A stretch of 64,000 nt of DNA from Atrichornis clamosus (lineage: Eukaryota > Chordata > Aves > Passeriformes > Menuridae). The stretch spans positions 124,001 to 188,000 of the forward strand of contig WBMZ01005367.1 of assembly GCA_013400975.1 (NCBI GenBank). Direction: 5' to 3'. The position numbers were made by a program, and so were the translations under genes. Below, piece by piece: positions 1 to 36,000 of this stretch. How positions within the stretch are numbered: position 1 is the first letter of the stretch; each line of letters opens with the position of its first letter. The notes under the pieces were generated by a model. It saw only the letters and a program-made list of their open reading frames with translations, did not search any database and had not been told where the DNA came from.

Positions 1-2354
1 TCTAGGCAAGTCAGGGTTCTTAGTTTTTTATTTAAAAAAAAGTCTTAAGGGCATGCAAGTGAAGGTAGCTTTTGTGGCCCATTGTGTCTCCGTTTTTCAG
101 TGCAGTTACTTCAGTTAGTTTGAGAAGATGCTGTTGTTTCTTAGATCCCCTCTTGCCCATAATGTTAGATCCTCACTATGTAGTAATGAAAGTATTGCGA
201 CTCTTCAAAGATTCTTCAGGATAAATGGACCTTCCAAGAAACAATTAACTTTCTGGGTTTTGTAGGGGTAAGTGATAGGGAAGATTGCATAGCAGAGAAG
301 AAAAACATTTAATTCTGTGCTAGACACCTCCATGTTAGTAAACTGACTCAAAGTATTCCTAAAAGGAAGAAAATGTATAATATAACATTAATGTCATTAC
401 TTGTGATTGTATCTTTAAGAGGTCCAAGAGTTGAGTTGAAAAAAGGCAAATTTTTAATTGTAACTGTTAAATGCTCTCATTCAGCTAACTGAGAAGAAAG
501 AGATGAAAGCAGACACCTTGTGTTTCAGAATCTTGGAAGTTTCTCTTTGGGCTTTCAGTTTTTACAGTGCTTTCTCTTGAGAAGTATACGTGTAGACACT
601 GAATTGAGGTTAATACTGTCATTTGTTCTATTCTTTCACTAACCTCAGTGCCAGAGCTTGAGGGAAGACGAGTAAAGGTCAGTTAAGGTGCCAGTGTCTG
701 TGGTGAGGCTCGTTGTCCAGGGTCTGAAGATCTGGAACTGCAGTGTGCTCAGAATTTATAAGGGTTATAAAACTCTTGTTGGTTAACTACCATGGACACC
801 TCTGCAATGTTTAATTGTCCATCTCTGCTGGAGAGTGGTTTATTTTTCACCTTCTCACATACCTTAACTCCACTTCCTGGACATCAAGCAACTACTGATG
901 TTTATGATTTGAACTGAGATCTGAGAATAAGATCTCCCAGAAATAAATTCCACTCTCAGGGTCACTGGTGAATTAAACTTGATTATGATCTTGGTTTTAT
1001 GTTTTTTGCTAATGCAGCCCAGAAAAAAATCTGTCCTAGCAAAAACTGTCTCCATCTTTTTGGTAGAATGAGTAAAATCTTATCTGCACCACAGGTATTG
1101 AATCCTCTGGAATCCCTTGAAATGCATATGAAGAGTCTTGTGTAGTTGGATAGACACACTGTCTGTAGGCTTTAATGCTTTGGGATGTGTTAAAGGCCAT
1201 AAAGTTCTCTCAGATGTTTTAGGGTCTTCACTCAAATGCTATCACCGAGATATGTAGCCTTCTTAGGCAGCAGAAGAAATCAGGAGGGAAAAGTGACAAT
1301 CCAACACTTCAGGAACAAGTGTAGCATCGTAAGGGATAGAGTGGGGATGCTGGGTTGTCTCTCTTGCAGTAGTTACCTTGTTTTTCCGTGATACCTCTTA
1401 AAAATCTACATTAGAGTGGTATAAAACCCAGTGCTGCCATTTCACCAGTTGATTGCACCTCTATTATCTTCCAGGTGTACTTGCACCTCAGTAGTCTTTT
1501 AAGGCTTGAAACCACTATGCCACAGCTAGAAAGCAGAACTGTCATCTGGTTTCATAAAGAAAGTCGATCAGTCTGCATAGTGACAGTCTGCAAAGGATTG
1601 AGTCTGCATTTTGAGGAAGCTGTGGTCATATTCAGCAATGGATATAAATCTCCAGTTTGAAAACATTGAAATGCTAGATGATACTCCAGTATCTCTAGCC
1701 TTTTTTTAAACCTTAGTTGGATATCACAGCATTCTCCCCTCCGTGTCCAAACTAATTTTTTTATTTGCAACATTTATTTGCTATTGCTATTTTGACATGT
1801 AACTAAAAACTTAGGTTTTATTTCCTTCTGAGACTTTTTGGTTTTGAGTGCTTCCACTCGGTTCATTTTCCACTTGTTTTTTCCTGTTGTGTCTGTTCTT
1901 GTCTGTTTGGTAAGGTGGGAATAGGTGTAAATCCCAGTTCAGCAGCATTTAACTTCAGCAAAGGTGTAGTGAGTGCTGTGGTGAGTGGCTCCCTTTGTTC
2001 AGGGGCCAGTGCCTTGCCTCTGAGTGCTGCAGTTTTGCCATAGCCAGGATACTTGCAGTCACCTGAACACTGGTGGGTCAATTTGAAGAGATTGTAGCTC
2101 AGTTCCAGGCAGGGATTACCTCAGGCAGTCGTGTACACATGGTGGCTGCTATGACCTTGTGTTGGTGGTAAGGCTGCATTAACTCTCAAATCATGGAAAC
2201 AGTATTCTGAGAAGGATTAAGAAGTGGGTCCAGCTGGAACTGTAACTGTTCCACATACTCATTTAGAAGGTCTTGCTTAATGAGTTACACTTTTCATTTT
2301 GCTATTCCTCCAGTGTTTCCTAATGAGACCTTTCCATCTTCTTCTCTAATGTAG
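1..2354 (+). other. DHTKD1: DHTKD1 intron (5' edge of window)
   Basis: No coding exon, RNA gene or recognisable repeat is seen here. The first supported exon starts at 2355 in phase 0, after a pyrimidine-rich tract ending in a TAG acceptor, so this stretch is read as the 3' part of an intron. The upstream DHTKD1 exons (N-terminal mitochondrial targeting region and the first part of the E1 domain) lie outside the window. Short open frames on both strands look random. Confidence 0.75.
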
Positions 2355-11919
<9,565 letters not shown>

Positions 11920-12320
11920 GTTTTCAGCAGATGGACATCTCCTGATATCAGTTGTGTTTAGTGCCTCCTCCTGGGAAGAACAAAAGCCAGATCCTTAAGA
12001 CTCTTAGTTCTCCAAAATGGGAAGGAAAAAAAAAGAAGAGGTGGAACAAGTTCAGTAATGATGATGCAATTTTTTCATATAGGGGAATACCTAATGATGA
12101 GAAGTGCCTGTTACTCCTGATACTTGTTCTCTTACAGTATTTTCTACAAAATGTCTTTATAAAGTTAAAAATGCAGTTCGGGGGACAGATTGATGAGGTG
12201 ACTGTAGAGTGCCTTATATCATGCTGCTTATTTGCACTTGACAGTTCCCTGGGATGGTGCACATCTGGAAACAGGTTCTGCTTCTTCTGTTTCCACAGAA
12301 GTGTTAGTGCTGCTTGATCA

Positions 12321-12326
12321 AATAAA
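12321..12326 (+). terminator. DHTKD1: Poly(A) signal AATAAA of DHTKD1
   Basis: This is the first AATAAA after the stop codon at 11919, giving a 3' UTR of about 400 nt. A T-rich stretch (12381-12393) follows within 60-70 bases. I infer cleavage near 12340-12350. Confidence 0.7.
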
Positions 12327-13829
12327 TGCTTCCCTGCCTGGGAATGAGCCCTTTCTATAGCAGAATGTTGTGGATCTTCTCTTTTTTTTTTTCCTTGTGG
12401 GCCAGGAATGAAATCTGTTGCAGCTGTTGGTGCTCTGCTTAATTCATGAGTTGTTAAAGCAGGATTTCCATTGGGGGAACCTTGCAGGATGGCTCCTGAA
12501 GGTTTCAGGCACCACTGTTTTTCTCACCCAGAAGGTGAGAAACCCCAAGGGATGGTTTCAGCACTGTTGTCATCTGGGGAAAGGGAAGGAATCAGGCTAT
12601 TGGGAAATAAGGATAAAGGACCAAAACATTGAGGTTAAGTGGGAGAATAATGAAGCCAAATGGAAGATGGTCTACGAAGCTAGACCCCAATGTTGACTGC
12701 CCCACATTCCCACTACCACAGGATTTTTCCCAGAATTTTTTCTTTTCTGGTTTCAGGGTGAAGTTGGCACCTCCTTGCTCCTCTCAGAGTTACCTGGGGG
12801 AGCAACACTTAAGTAATCCAAACTCACTGTGAGCCAAAGACCTTTCTGAAAAGCATCGAGTGGGGTTTAACCAAATCCAGCACTTCCAGATGGAAAGTCA
12901 TGGTGGGTGAGAAAGGGCAGATCACAAGGCAAGGTGTGCATTCACCTGGGGAGACAGCACCCACAGTTTTCTCTGAAACCTGCTTTGGTGTTTCATCCTA
13001 GTTAATTCACACATTCCTTCATTAACTCCATATGACCCAGAAGTAACCTCTGTGATCTCTGTTCTGTGGTGTTTCACATCACTGCTTTAGCACATCCATC
13101 ACAGCAATGTGAAATCGTGTTTCTCCCACTTTGCTCTAGCAAACTTCACAACTTCCTGCACATCCTGAACAGCTTTTTCTAATCAAGATACATTCTGGTT
13201 TAAATTTCTGCTGATAACTAGAAAAAGGGAGGCTGAAGAACATCATTGCTTTGGCTGCAGCTGTAGCCAAGGAAGTTGTAGAGCACAATCACCAGCCTTG
13301 ACTCCATGCTGATGATTACATAAAACCACAGTTTTTACACTATGACTGTGCACACAGGTGAGTTTCACGTGGCCCAAACCTGATCTTGTTACCATTGCCC
13401 CGTAGGCTGTGCAGGTCTGGTTATCCACCAAGTAAAGGATGCTCAAGTGTTCCGACCCTGTTTTATCCTCCTGGTGGGAGACAAAGCTATTTCTGTAGTG
13501 CTGCTTGGCTCAGTGCCCCCAGCCTGGCCCTCGTGTGCCATGGAGCTCGCCAGGGATACTGGGTTGGGAAGGGAGAGCTTCAGCACAGCTCTCCTCAGCC
13601 AGCTGATGCAGACTGCCTGCAGAACACGGCTCTTGCGTGATGGCTAACAGCTCCCAGGAGCAAGAAAAGCGCTCGCTGACTTAGGGGCTAACACTGTTTC
13701 TCCCACCAATTTTGGATGCACACAAGGCTGTTTCCCATCTGTGTGCCAGGCTCTTCCCTGCATGCAACCTTGGGCATCCCTGCACAGTGCTGGATTGCTT
13801 TTGCATTGGGGAAGAGAGAAGCAGAAATT

Positions 13830-13908
13830 AGAATCATAGAATATCCTGAGTTGGAAGGAACCCACAAGGATCATTGAGTCTAACTCCTGGCCCTGCACAG
13901 GACACAGT
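13830..13908 (-). repeat. CR1 LINE 3'-end fragment
   Basis: GAATCATAGAATATCCTGAG followed by 'ttggaaggaacccacaagg' and 'tcattgagtctaactcctgg' matches the reverse complement of the CR1 3' end. It resembles the opening of the copy at 32328, so it is probably the same or a closely related subfamily. It is heavily 5' truncated. Confidence 0.85.
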
Positions 13909-14817
13909 GATGTTAGTTTAGATTTAAAAAATATAGCCTGAACTTCAAAGATGAAAAGTTCTGAGCGCAGTATTATTTTGAATAAGCAAAGAAAACAATA
14001 CTGCATTTTGGTTTTTTTGCTTCTGTCACTGAGAACTCACTCATAGGTGACACAGAAACGTTTGTTAAGCACACTTGTAGTGGTGCTTGTGTCACTATGG
14101 ACTGAGGAAACCTCCTGGACCTTTTATTAATCACCAAAGCAGAGGCCAGTGGCTTAGAGACAGGAGGACTTGCTAACAAAACCCGTAATTTAATGAACTT
14201 CTTCTAAGAGAAGTATGGCTAAAAATTTGAACAAAAGATGATTACAAGAAACTTCCTGAAGCTTGGCTATTAACCCAGCTATTACTTTTAGATTATAACC
14301 TACAAGTAAACTGCCAGGTCCATTAATTATAGGCATTTGTCAGACTGTTCAAGAACTCTAGGTAAAAGTAATTGCTATGGAGTTACTCATTAGTATTTGT
14401 AAAATTATGACTATACAAAACTGGATTTCTAAGTGAGTTCAGATAAAGAAAGCTATTGAACAAAATTGTTTAGGTATTGTAGCAAAGTCTTGGTTAAGAG
14501 GATTTCTTAGGGAATGCAGAGTGCAATGCAATATATAGATTCAAAGTTGTGTAGGAACCCTAACCCTTCCCACATCTTGTGTTCTCTCTTGGTAACTTAC
14601 TCTAATACAGGAAGAATTCAAGCCTGTGCACAGGGTGAGTTATTCAGAAAGAATAAATACTATTTGAAATTGTCATCTCTAAATCTTGCAGTAAGTTCTG
14701 ATAAACCTAATTTTATAGACCACTGGCTGTTGTGACAGAACTCTGAAGAAGGTGTGATACCTGTTTTGGTGACTGGGGGATGATATTGGGATGGGTTGTC
14801 AGGTTCATGTCACAGAA

Positions 14818-15275
14818 CCAGAGAATCACAAAATCAATTACGTGGGAAAAGACCTTCAAGACCATTGAGTCCAACCTCTGACTGACCACCACCTTGTCAA
14901 CCAGACCATGGCACTGAGTCCAGGCTTTCCTTAAACACCTCCACGGATAGTGACTCCACCACCTCACTGGGCAGCCCATTCCAATGTTTAATCACCCTTT
15001 CTAAGAAATTGCTCCCAATATCCAACCTAAACCTCCCCTGGGGCAGCTTGAGGCCATGTCCTCTTGTCTTGTTGCTGGTTGCCCGGAAGCAGAACCTGAC
15101 TCCCACCTGGCTACAACCTCCTATCAGGGAGTTGTAGATGAGTGATAAGGTCACCCCGGAGCCTCATTTTCTCCTGGCTCAGCTCCTCGCAGCTCTTTTA
15201 GCTGCTCCTTATGGGACTTGTGCTCCAGACCCTTCTCCAGCTCCTTTGTCCTTCTCTGGACACACTCCCGAACCT
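14818..15275 (-). repeat. CR1 LINE, 5' truncated, about 460 bp
   Basis: The sequence opens with 'gagaatcacaaaatcaatta' and passes through CR1-typical blocks: 'accattgagtccaacctctg', 'gggcagcccattccaatgtt', 'ccaacctaaacctcccctgg' and 'ggccatgtcctcttgtcttg'. It ends near 'tccttctctggacacactcc'. Orientation is minus. It stops about 150 bp before the SEC61A2 CpG island. The open frames inside it are shadows of decayed CR1 sequence, not genes. Confidence 0.92.
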
Positions 15276-15744
15276 GTCGAATCACCTATGAAATTATCAC
15301 AACAACCTGTGAATATGGGTAGATTGGGGGTTGATAAACCACTTCGTTACCAAGCCCCTCAGCCTGTGCTTTTCACGTCGATACTGCTGTACCAACACAG
15401 TCACAGAAACCGTCTCAAAGCCTCTTGAGGCCTGAGCGCACAGCACTGACCGAGGGGCAGGCACCCCTCGCTCCCGGGCAGGGCTGAGGAGTGGCGGTGA
15501 GGGGCTGTTCCCGCCCCATCCTGAGGGGCTGTTCCCGCCCCTCGCGGCGCGCGGAGCACTCCGGGAGCGCGGTCCTTCGCCGCGGCGGCTGCCCGCCCTC
15601 ACCCGATCCCGCCGCGGCGGTCACCGCTCCCCGCCCATCCCGCCGATCCAGCTCCCCTCGCCTGGGGAAGGGCGCGGGGGGCGCTCCGTGAGGGCGGTAC
15701 CGCCGTGTCCCCCCGGGCGGGGAGGGACGGCCCGTCCGCAGCGC

Positions 15745-15758
15745 CCGTCACGTGACGG
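15745..15758. promoter_or_regulatory. 14-bp palindrome: CACGTG E-box flanked by TGACG half-sites
   Basis: CCGTCACGTGACGG is a perfect palindrome. Its core GTCACGTGAC fits the E-box form used by USF and TFE/MITF-type factors, and each arm carries a CRE-like TGACG half-site. It lies 52-65 bp upstream of the SEC61A2 start codon. It does not match the ERSE (CCAAT-N9-CCACG) or the TGACGTGG UPR element. Function is inferred from motif and position only. Confidence 0.6.
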
Positions 15759-15809
15759 CGGCGACAGCGGCGGTGACAGCGCTGGGACCGCGGCCGGGCC
15801 GCCACCGCC

Positions 15810-30550
<14,741 letters not shown>

Positions 30551-30720
30551 ATGTCCAAATATTTCATGGTTTGTGTGAAAGGGAAGGTATTTTGACAACA
30601 TGCGTCATTTAGTCCAATAATGCTATTTTCTTTTTACTTGTTTTCAAGTGCTACATGTCCCATTACTGTAATGGGCATTGAGCGATGCCTGTGTGCAGCA
30701 TTAGTACCAGCTGCCTTAAG

Positions 30721-30726
30721 AATAAA
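30721..30726 (+). terminator. SEC61A2: Proximal poly(A) signal candidate of SEC61A2
   Basis: This AATAAA lies 170 nt after the stop codon. The downstream bases (aagtattatctagtgttgcctgt) include a T/GT-rich element. It would give a short 3' UTR; a second AATAAA lies 700 nt further on. Confidence 0.5.
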
Positions 30727-31019
30727 GTTTACATTATCTTGTTTAAGTATTATCTAGTGTTGCCTGTAATGCTGGAAACAATTCATCTACCTTGCTGTTC
30801 ATACACTACAGTGAGATGGTAAAATGTATCAGTTTGATAGCGGTAAACTTCTTTGCACACAGCAGTAAAACGTTACATTAATTTCCCTGTCCTTTATAGG
30901 AAAAAAAATATCTGAGTTCAGATTGCCACGTGCCAGTATTCCTGACAAAATTTATTTGTATCTGTATTTTACATTAATTTTTTATACTTTTTTAACTCGC
31001 ATTTCCCCACCATTGAACT

Positions 31020-31423
31020 CGGCACTCCTTATTCCTTTGCGGTGCCTCCACCCGGGCACCTTTCTCTGAGCTCTGAGGGTGGGCAAGCAGACATTTTACC
31101 GGAGACTGATACTCATCTCAGCTGTGAACTGGTTCTGTGGTGGATTTGCTGCGTCCCGGGGCACCTCGGGCTCTCGCCCCGGGCCTCCTGTGGGGCAGCC
31201 TGGCAGCCGCGGTCACGCTGGCAGGTCGGCCCAGCAGTTCTGTTCAACCATGTACTTGTGAAAACTGTGCCACTGAAACTTCATGTCCACTGCGCTTTCG
31301 TGAGTCTAAAGAACAAGGCCTGGTTCCTAAAGCAGTTCATAGGAGGGGAAGGGGGAACGGGGAGTTCCTGCTGAAAATTTGTCGCACTTTACGGCGGCGA
31401 TGTAACAACTGTAAGCGTTAGAC
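31020..31423 (+). other. SEC61A2: GC/CpG-rich distal 3' UTR segment of SEC61A2
   Basis: After an AT-rich stretch (30900-31010) the sequence turns GC- and CpG-rich for about 400 bp, for example 'gcgtcccggggcacctcggg' and 'tttacggcggcgatg', and ends at an AATAAA. Two overlapping frames are open for about 95-110 codons but match no family I recognise. It is most simply a distal 3' UTR. An alternative last exon or separate transcript is possible. Confidence 0.45.
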
Positions 31424-31429
31424 AATAAA
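31424..31429 (+). terminator. SEC61A2: Distal poly(A) signal candidate of SEC61A2
   Basis: AATAAA is followed within 25 bases by the GT-rich run 'cctgtgtcttgtctgtgcc', a better downstream element than that of the proximal site. It would give a 3' UTR of about 0.9 kb. Confidence 0.6.
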
Positions 31430-31449
31430 CTTATTTAATTAAACTCTCC

Positions 31450-32870
31450 CCTGTGTCTTGTCTGTGCCAGATGTAATTCATATGCAGTCTTTGATCGTTT
31501 CTGACATGCGTTGATAGGGAGGTAGGTCTGGAAGGCTCCCTTTTTTCCTCTTTATCCTTTCTAGAATATAATTCTGATTAATTTTTATCAGCCTTAATTA
31601 AGAAACAAATCTCAAGATTCCTCCCCTTAAAGTTATTGAGCTTTTCTGCTCTTCTGTAATCTATTACTTTTTCCCTTTGATGTCACATTTCTTCAGTCTT
31701 CTCTCATACTTAACTTGAAAGTAACTTGGTGGTGTTTGTGAAGGTAAGAAAATCGTAAGCAAGTTTTCTGTTTCAGAAAGTCTCCCTAATTATGCACGCT
31801 CGGTCTCATCTGTTTCAGAGGCAAGACTGATTTTGGCATGTGTTTATTAAAACTCTTTGATCCTGACTTCTCAGCAGTGGTGGCTGTTTACATAATTAGT
31901 ACTGGTCCACTGTGTGCAGATGCACTGAAGGTTAGTTTGGGAAAAGATGGATGTGGAAGTGATTTGCCTGAGTGAAGGTGCAGCCTGGGTACATGGGTGT
32001 GTCCTCAGGAGAGGGAAAACTGCAGGGCTGTGCAATCTCGGGGCATGTGAGTGACCTCATACCTTCAGCAGGATCCCCTGGCCCAGTCCTGCATCGTTCT
32101 GGTTTGCACCAGTGGTGGTGGTGTCATAATTTTCTTAGATCAAACAAATTTTCTCTTTTCTGGATAGTTTAGTTAGGTCTGGAAGAAGGAAATGCCATCT
32201 TCAGGTCTAAATCATAATAGAAAGTTGACAAAATCGCAGTTTCAAATACTGCAGGCAGGGTATGCACATGGTGTCCCTGTGCTGCTGTCACTGCTCCTGT
32301 CAGAGAAAATTACTACTTAACAGGATATTCTACAGTTCTGTGATTCGGAGTTGGAAGGGACCCACAAGGATCATTGAGTCAACTCCTGGTCTTGTGCAGG
32401 ACAGCACAAGAGTCACACCATGTGCCTGTGAGCATTGTCCAAATGCACCTTGAACTCGGCCAGGCTCGGTGCTGTGACCACTGCCCTGGGGAGCCAGTTC
32501 CAGTGCCCAGCCACCCTCTGGGTGAAGAACCTTTTCCTGCTACACAGTCTAAACCTCCCCTGTCTGAGCTTCAGGCCATTTCCTTTGGGTCCTGCCACTG
32601 GTCACCAGAGAGCAGAGATCAGTGCCTGCCCTTCCTCTTCCTCTCCTGAGGAAGTTGCAGCCACCATGAGGTCTCCCCTCTCCAGGTGTTCAGAATTGAG
32701 TGCTGCTGTTTGTGTAGGGGAAGAGAGACTTGTGCTCGCTCTTCCGCCATCTGCCTCCTTTGGAACACGTGGTGCTACAACACCAACCACACTCATCTAA
32801 GTATCATCATCTGAATTGTAAGTGCAGAGAGGAATCTAGAGAGAAATGAGCCATTCTGAAAATTAAACAG
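31450..32870. other. Intergenic gap between converging SEC61A2 and NUDT5
   Basis: About 1.4 kb separates the two poly(A) regions. The only recognised feature is a minus-oriented CR1 (32328-32735). The rest is AT-rich and unclassified. Confidence 0.7.
32328..32735 (-). repeat. CR1 LINE, about 400 bp
   Basis: Reverse-oriented CR1: 'tctgtgattcggagttggaa', 'gggacccacaaggatcattg', 'ctcggtgctgtgaccactgc', 'tgggtgaagaaccttttcct', 'taaacctcccctgtctgagc' and 'gaagttgcagccaccatgag'. It appears to be the same subfamily as the sense copy at 49729-50045. Open frames inside it are decayed CR1, not genes. Confidence 0.92.
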
Positions 32871-32874
32871 TATT

Positions 32875-32880
32875 TTTATT
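32875..32880 (-). terminator. NUDT5: Poly(A) signal of NUDT5
   Basis: TTTATT on the plus strand is AATAAA on the minus strand, 196 nt after the NUDT5 stop codon. This gives a short 3' UTR. Confidence 0.7.
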
Positions 32881-33075
32881 ATGGATATTCTGTCAAGGCT
32901 CAATAGACGGAGCAGTTAGAAGAAATGCTTTTGGCAGTTACATAATTCCAAATAATCATTCCTACAAATACTTTTTTTTGCTCTAGTAAAGCAAAGGACC
33001 TTGATTACAAGAAGAGTTGTACATCTAAGCCATCTGACTTGGGCAGTTTTCGACTAAATTTCTCATTGTCCAGTT

Positions 33076-36000
33076 CTAAAACTTCATGAAAGGAACTTGG
33101 AGCGGCTTTTCTGCTGCGCGCTTCAGAGCCAACGCGTAAGTATAAACCCTGGCATCTACTGCGAGATGTTCCTCTGCCACTAGTTCTGAAAATTAAAAAA
33201 AAAAAACATAATTGAAACCTCACCTGTATAGAAATGTAAGTCCTTGACTAAAATGATGTGTAGCATTCCAGACACTGCTAATACCTTTCGCTATCACTCT
33301 CATACCTGGCCAGGTCTCTCACGGCTTTTTGCTTAACATACAATATTCTAGGATGAGAAATACCACGGGGAGCCCTGAGAAGAAAAGGGTTTCTTGAAGC
33401 TCACATTAGTGCATTTAATGTCTCAGAAAGCTCTTACCATCAATTCTTTGCAGTAGGTCATTCTTTGGAAGTGAAATAACTTCCACAAATTCTAGGAGAG
33501 AAGAGAAAAATTTACACACCCTTAAATTTGTGAAGAGTAGAGAAATTTATGTCAGTGTCCTGTTTCTTGCAATTCAGAAGGGGAAAGTGGCTTAATGCTC
33601 ATCACCATCCAAAAGCTGTGAGCCTTCATTTATCAAAAAAAGGTCAATTAAATGGGGGATGGCAGTGACTGGGGTCATTAAAAATCACATTTGGCAGAAA
33701 GAAGCTGGAGAATAGCTGGGAAAAGTGTAGCTGGCAGCTATGAAGGGTAAGAATCCTTCTAAAAGGAGACCACCTCCTTTCTGAGAATGGAAAATAACTG
33801 ATGAAGTGGACTTTGTTTGGCTTCTACTGGTACAGGAATGGATTGGAGATGCATTTCAAGACCAGATCACTAAGGCAAAGAGTTTGTTGATTATGAATTT
33901 ATGTTGAGTTACACCTCCCCTCTCTGAATTACCTGTCTTTGGGGCTTGACATACCACTTTTGGGGTTCAGTAATTTGTATTTCCTGAGATACTGGTGCTA
34001 TAGGTGCAATACTTGGAAAGATAATCAATTCAGTAATGCCCCATAGGAATTTGCATGTCCAGGTCAAAGTCAACCTCAGGTACATTTGATTAGGGTCAGG
34101 AGATTTACCAAGCACAAATAAAAACCAGTTTTAGCTGACTTTTTCTAAGTAAAACTTGCCATACGAAGATTACACTTGACCTTACTGTCAATGGGAGCAC
34201 TGGCACATACCTCCATCATCTGCAAGTGAAAAAGAAAGTAGTAAATTAAGGGATTGAAGTACGCTAGAGTTTACAACTATAAAGCATTTGATGACTGGCT
34301 GATTGTGAGTGACAGTGTAATTACTTCCAGAGTGGAGCTACAGCTGAGAGCAGTATCTAGGTTCACATGTGCTTATGGCCCTCACTGAAATTTGGCACCG
34401 AAATGTCTCACGCTGAGTGTGCCAACAGCTGACACTTCACATCTGGGCTTCCCCAGTGAACTCAGCAGAGACACACTCTGTTTATCTAGCCTGTGATTGG
34501 AAGGATGTGCAGCATCCAAATCAGCTAAGACAGATGAGAGGCAGTACTGAGGTCAGTTCTTCTAAACTTTATTTTGTTAAAATTATTTTGCCATCTTTTC
34601 AAAATTTTCAAATAAATGGTACAAAACTCACCTAGGTTTTGCTTAGGTCTTGTGTTCTCAGCCTCATCTCCGTTAATGATGACGCTCACGATGTGTGTTG
34701 TGCTGTTTGACATACCTGGGTCCAAGCACAGAGCTGCCAACAAACGTGGAGAGGGTCATTTCTCAAAGCAGGAGTCAGGCACCTTGACATTTTAACAAAA
34801 GCTTTCACAGAAATGTAGCTGATACAATAGGAGAACATATATTTGGCATACATTCATGCTGCAAGAGTAGTGAAAACTTTCTTTTCATGTGTTCATAAAA
34901 GTAATGTTTCTGTAACTCTCAGCTCTTTTACAGATCCCTGATAAGACTTGTTTTCAGCAGCCAAGTTTATTTTCCACTCCACAGACTGAAGATTTAACTG
35001 TAAACTATCCCTTATAGACTTCCTCAGTTTATTGGAGTCTAATTTTGCCATTATGTGTCTCCAGCCTCTCTCAATCCCCAGCATGCAGTTGACCCCAGTA
35101 ACTGAGAGCCAAGTCTCAGCTGCAAAGACATTTCCTTGAAATCCTACCTAAATTGCCTCACCCTTCTACCTTCTCGAGTTTGATTTATGATCCTCGTTTT
35201 GCCTGCTTTCTATCTAATGTAGGAAGCACGGCATTGGCAACAACCAAGATCCAAACAAGCTCTGAATTTACTCCAATTATTTTCCCCTTTCTTCTTCCTG
35301 GTTGAAGAACCTGAGTACTGTCACCTCCCCACAGCTGACAGGAGGGTGAGATCTGCTCAAACTGCATTATGCAGCTATGTTTTTCTACTTAAGTTCAGAG
35401 ATGCTGTTCACAGAAGTCCAGCAATTTAGACCTTTATACTAAAATGCCAGATCAGAGCTTGAATAATTGGGTTTTGTGTAAAGGATCTTAATTAATAGCA
35501 ATTTTCTCCCTGCAGACATCAAACTTTTACTTCAGACCTGTATGTTTAACAGAAGTTTAGCAACTGACTCACATCAAGGACCAAACTTTCACTGACACAG
35601 CCATGAGATGCTATTCTGCTAATCTGAATAGGCTTTGCTGCATAGATTTTTCCTTTGGTTTAGAGCATTTTAGACATTTAGAGTAGTCCTCAAAGACAGA
35701 ATTAGCTTTGGTAGGAAAATATGAAAATCAAACACCTGGAGTACATTCAACGACTTCCCCCTTGTACCCAGTTTCTTCCTTCAGCTCTCGCAGTGCAGCA
35801 CTTGCTGCTGACTCGTTTTCCTCAATGAGGCCTGGGAGATACACAAGAACAATTAAAAGCCTCCCACTGAACTGCAGTACCCATCCCCAGATCAAAGCAA
35901 GCTTTATGGAAGAGGGGAAACATCCTCACTACCCCGTTTTTAGAGAGGGGTAAGTGTTAGGAAGGATTCCAGTCCCTGGATTCATCATGCTGCTGCCCAC

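Larger units (their letters stand above)
12350..15425. other. Intergenic region DHTKD1-SEC61A2
   Basis: There is no supported gene here. Two CR1 copies (13830-13908 and 14818-15275) are the only features recognised. Open frames of 60-120 codons on both strands show no family similarity I recognise and lack a consistent splice structure. The rest is unclassified. Confidence 0.65.

Noticed and set aside
32413..32649. Open frames near 32.4-32.8 kb as possible genes
   Set aside because: They lie within the antisense CR1 copy and follow its pattern.
33005..33223. 72-codon minus-strand open frame
   Set aside because: It is the wrong frame of the last NUDT5 exon; the correct frame gives [18 protein letters not shown] and stops at 33076.
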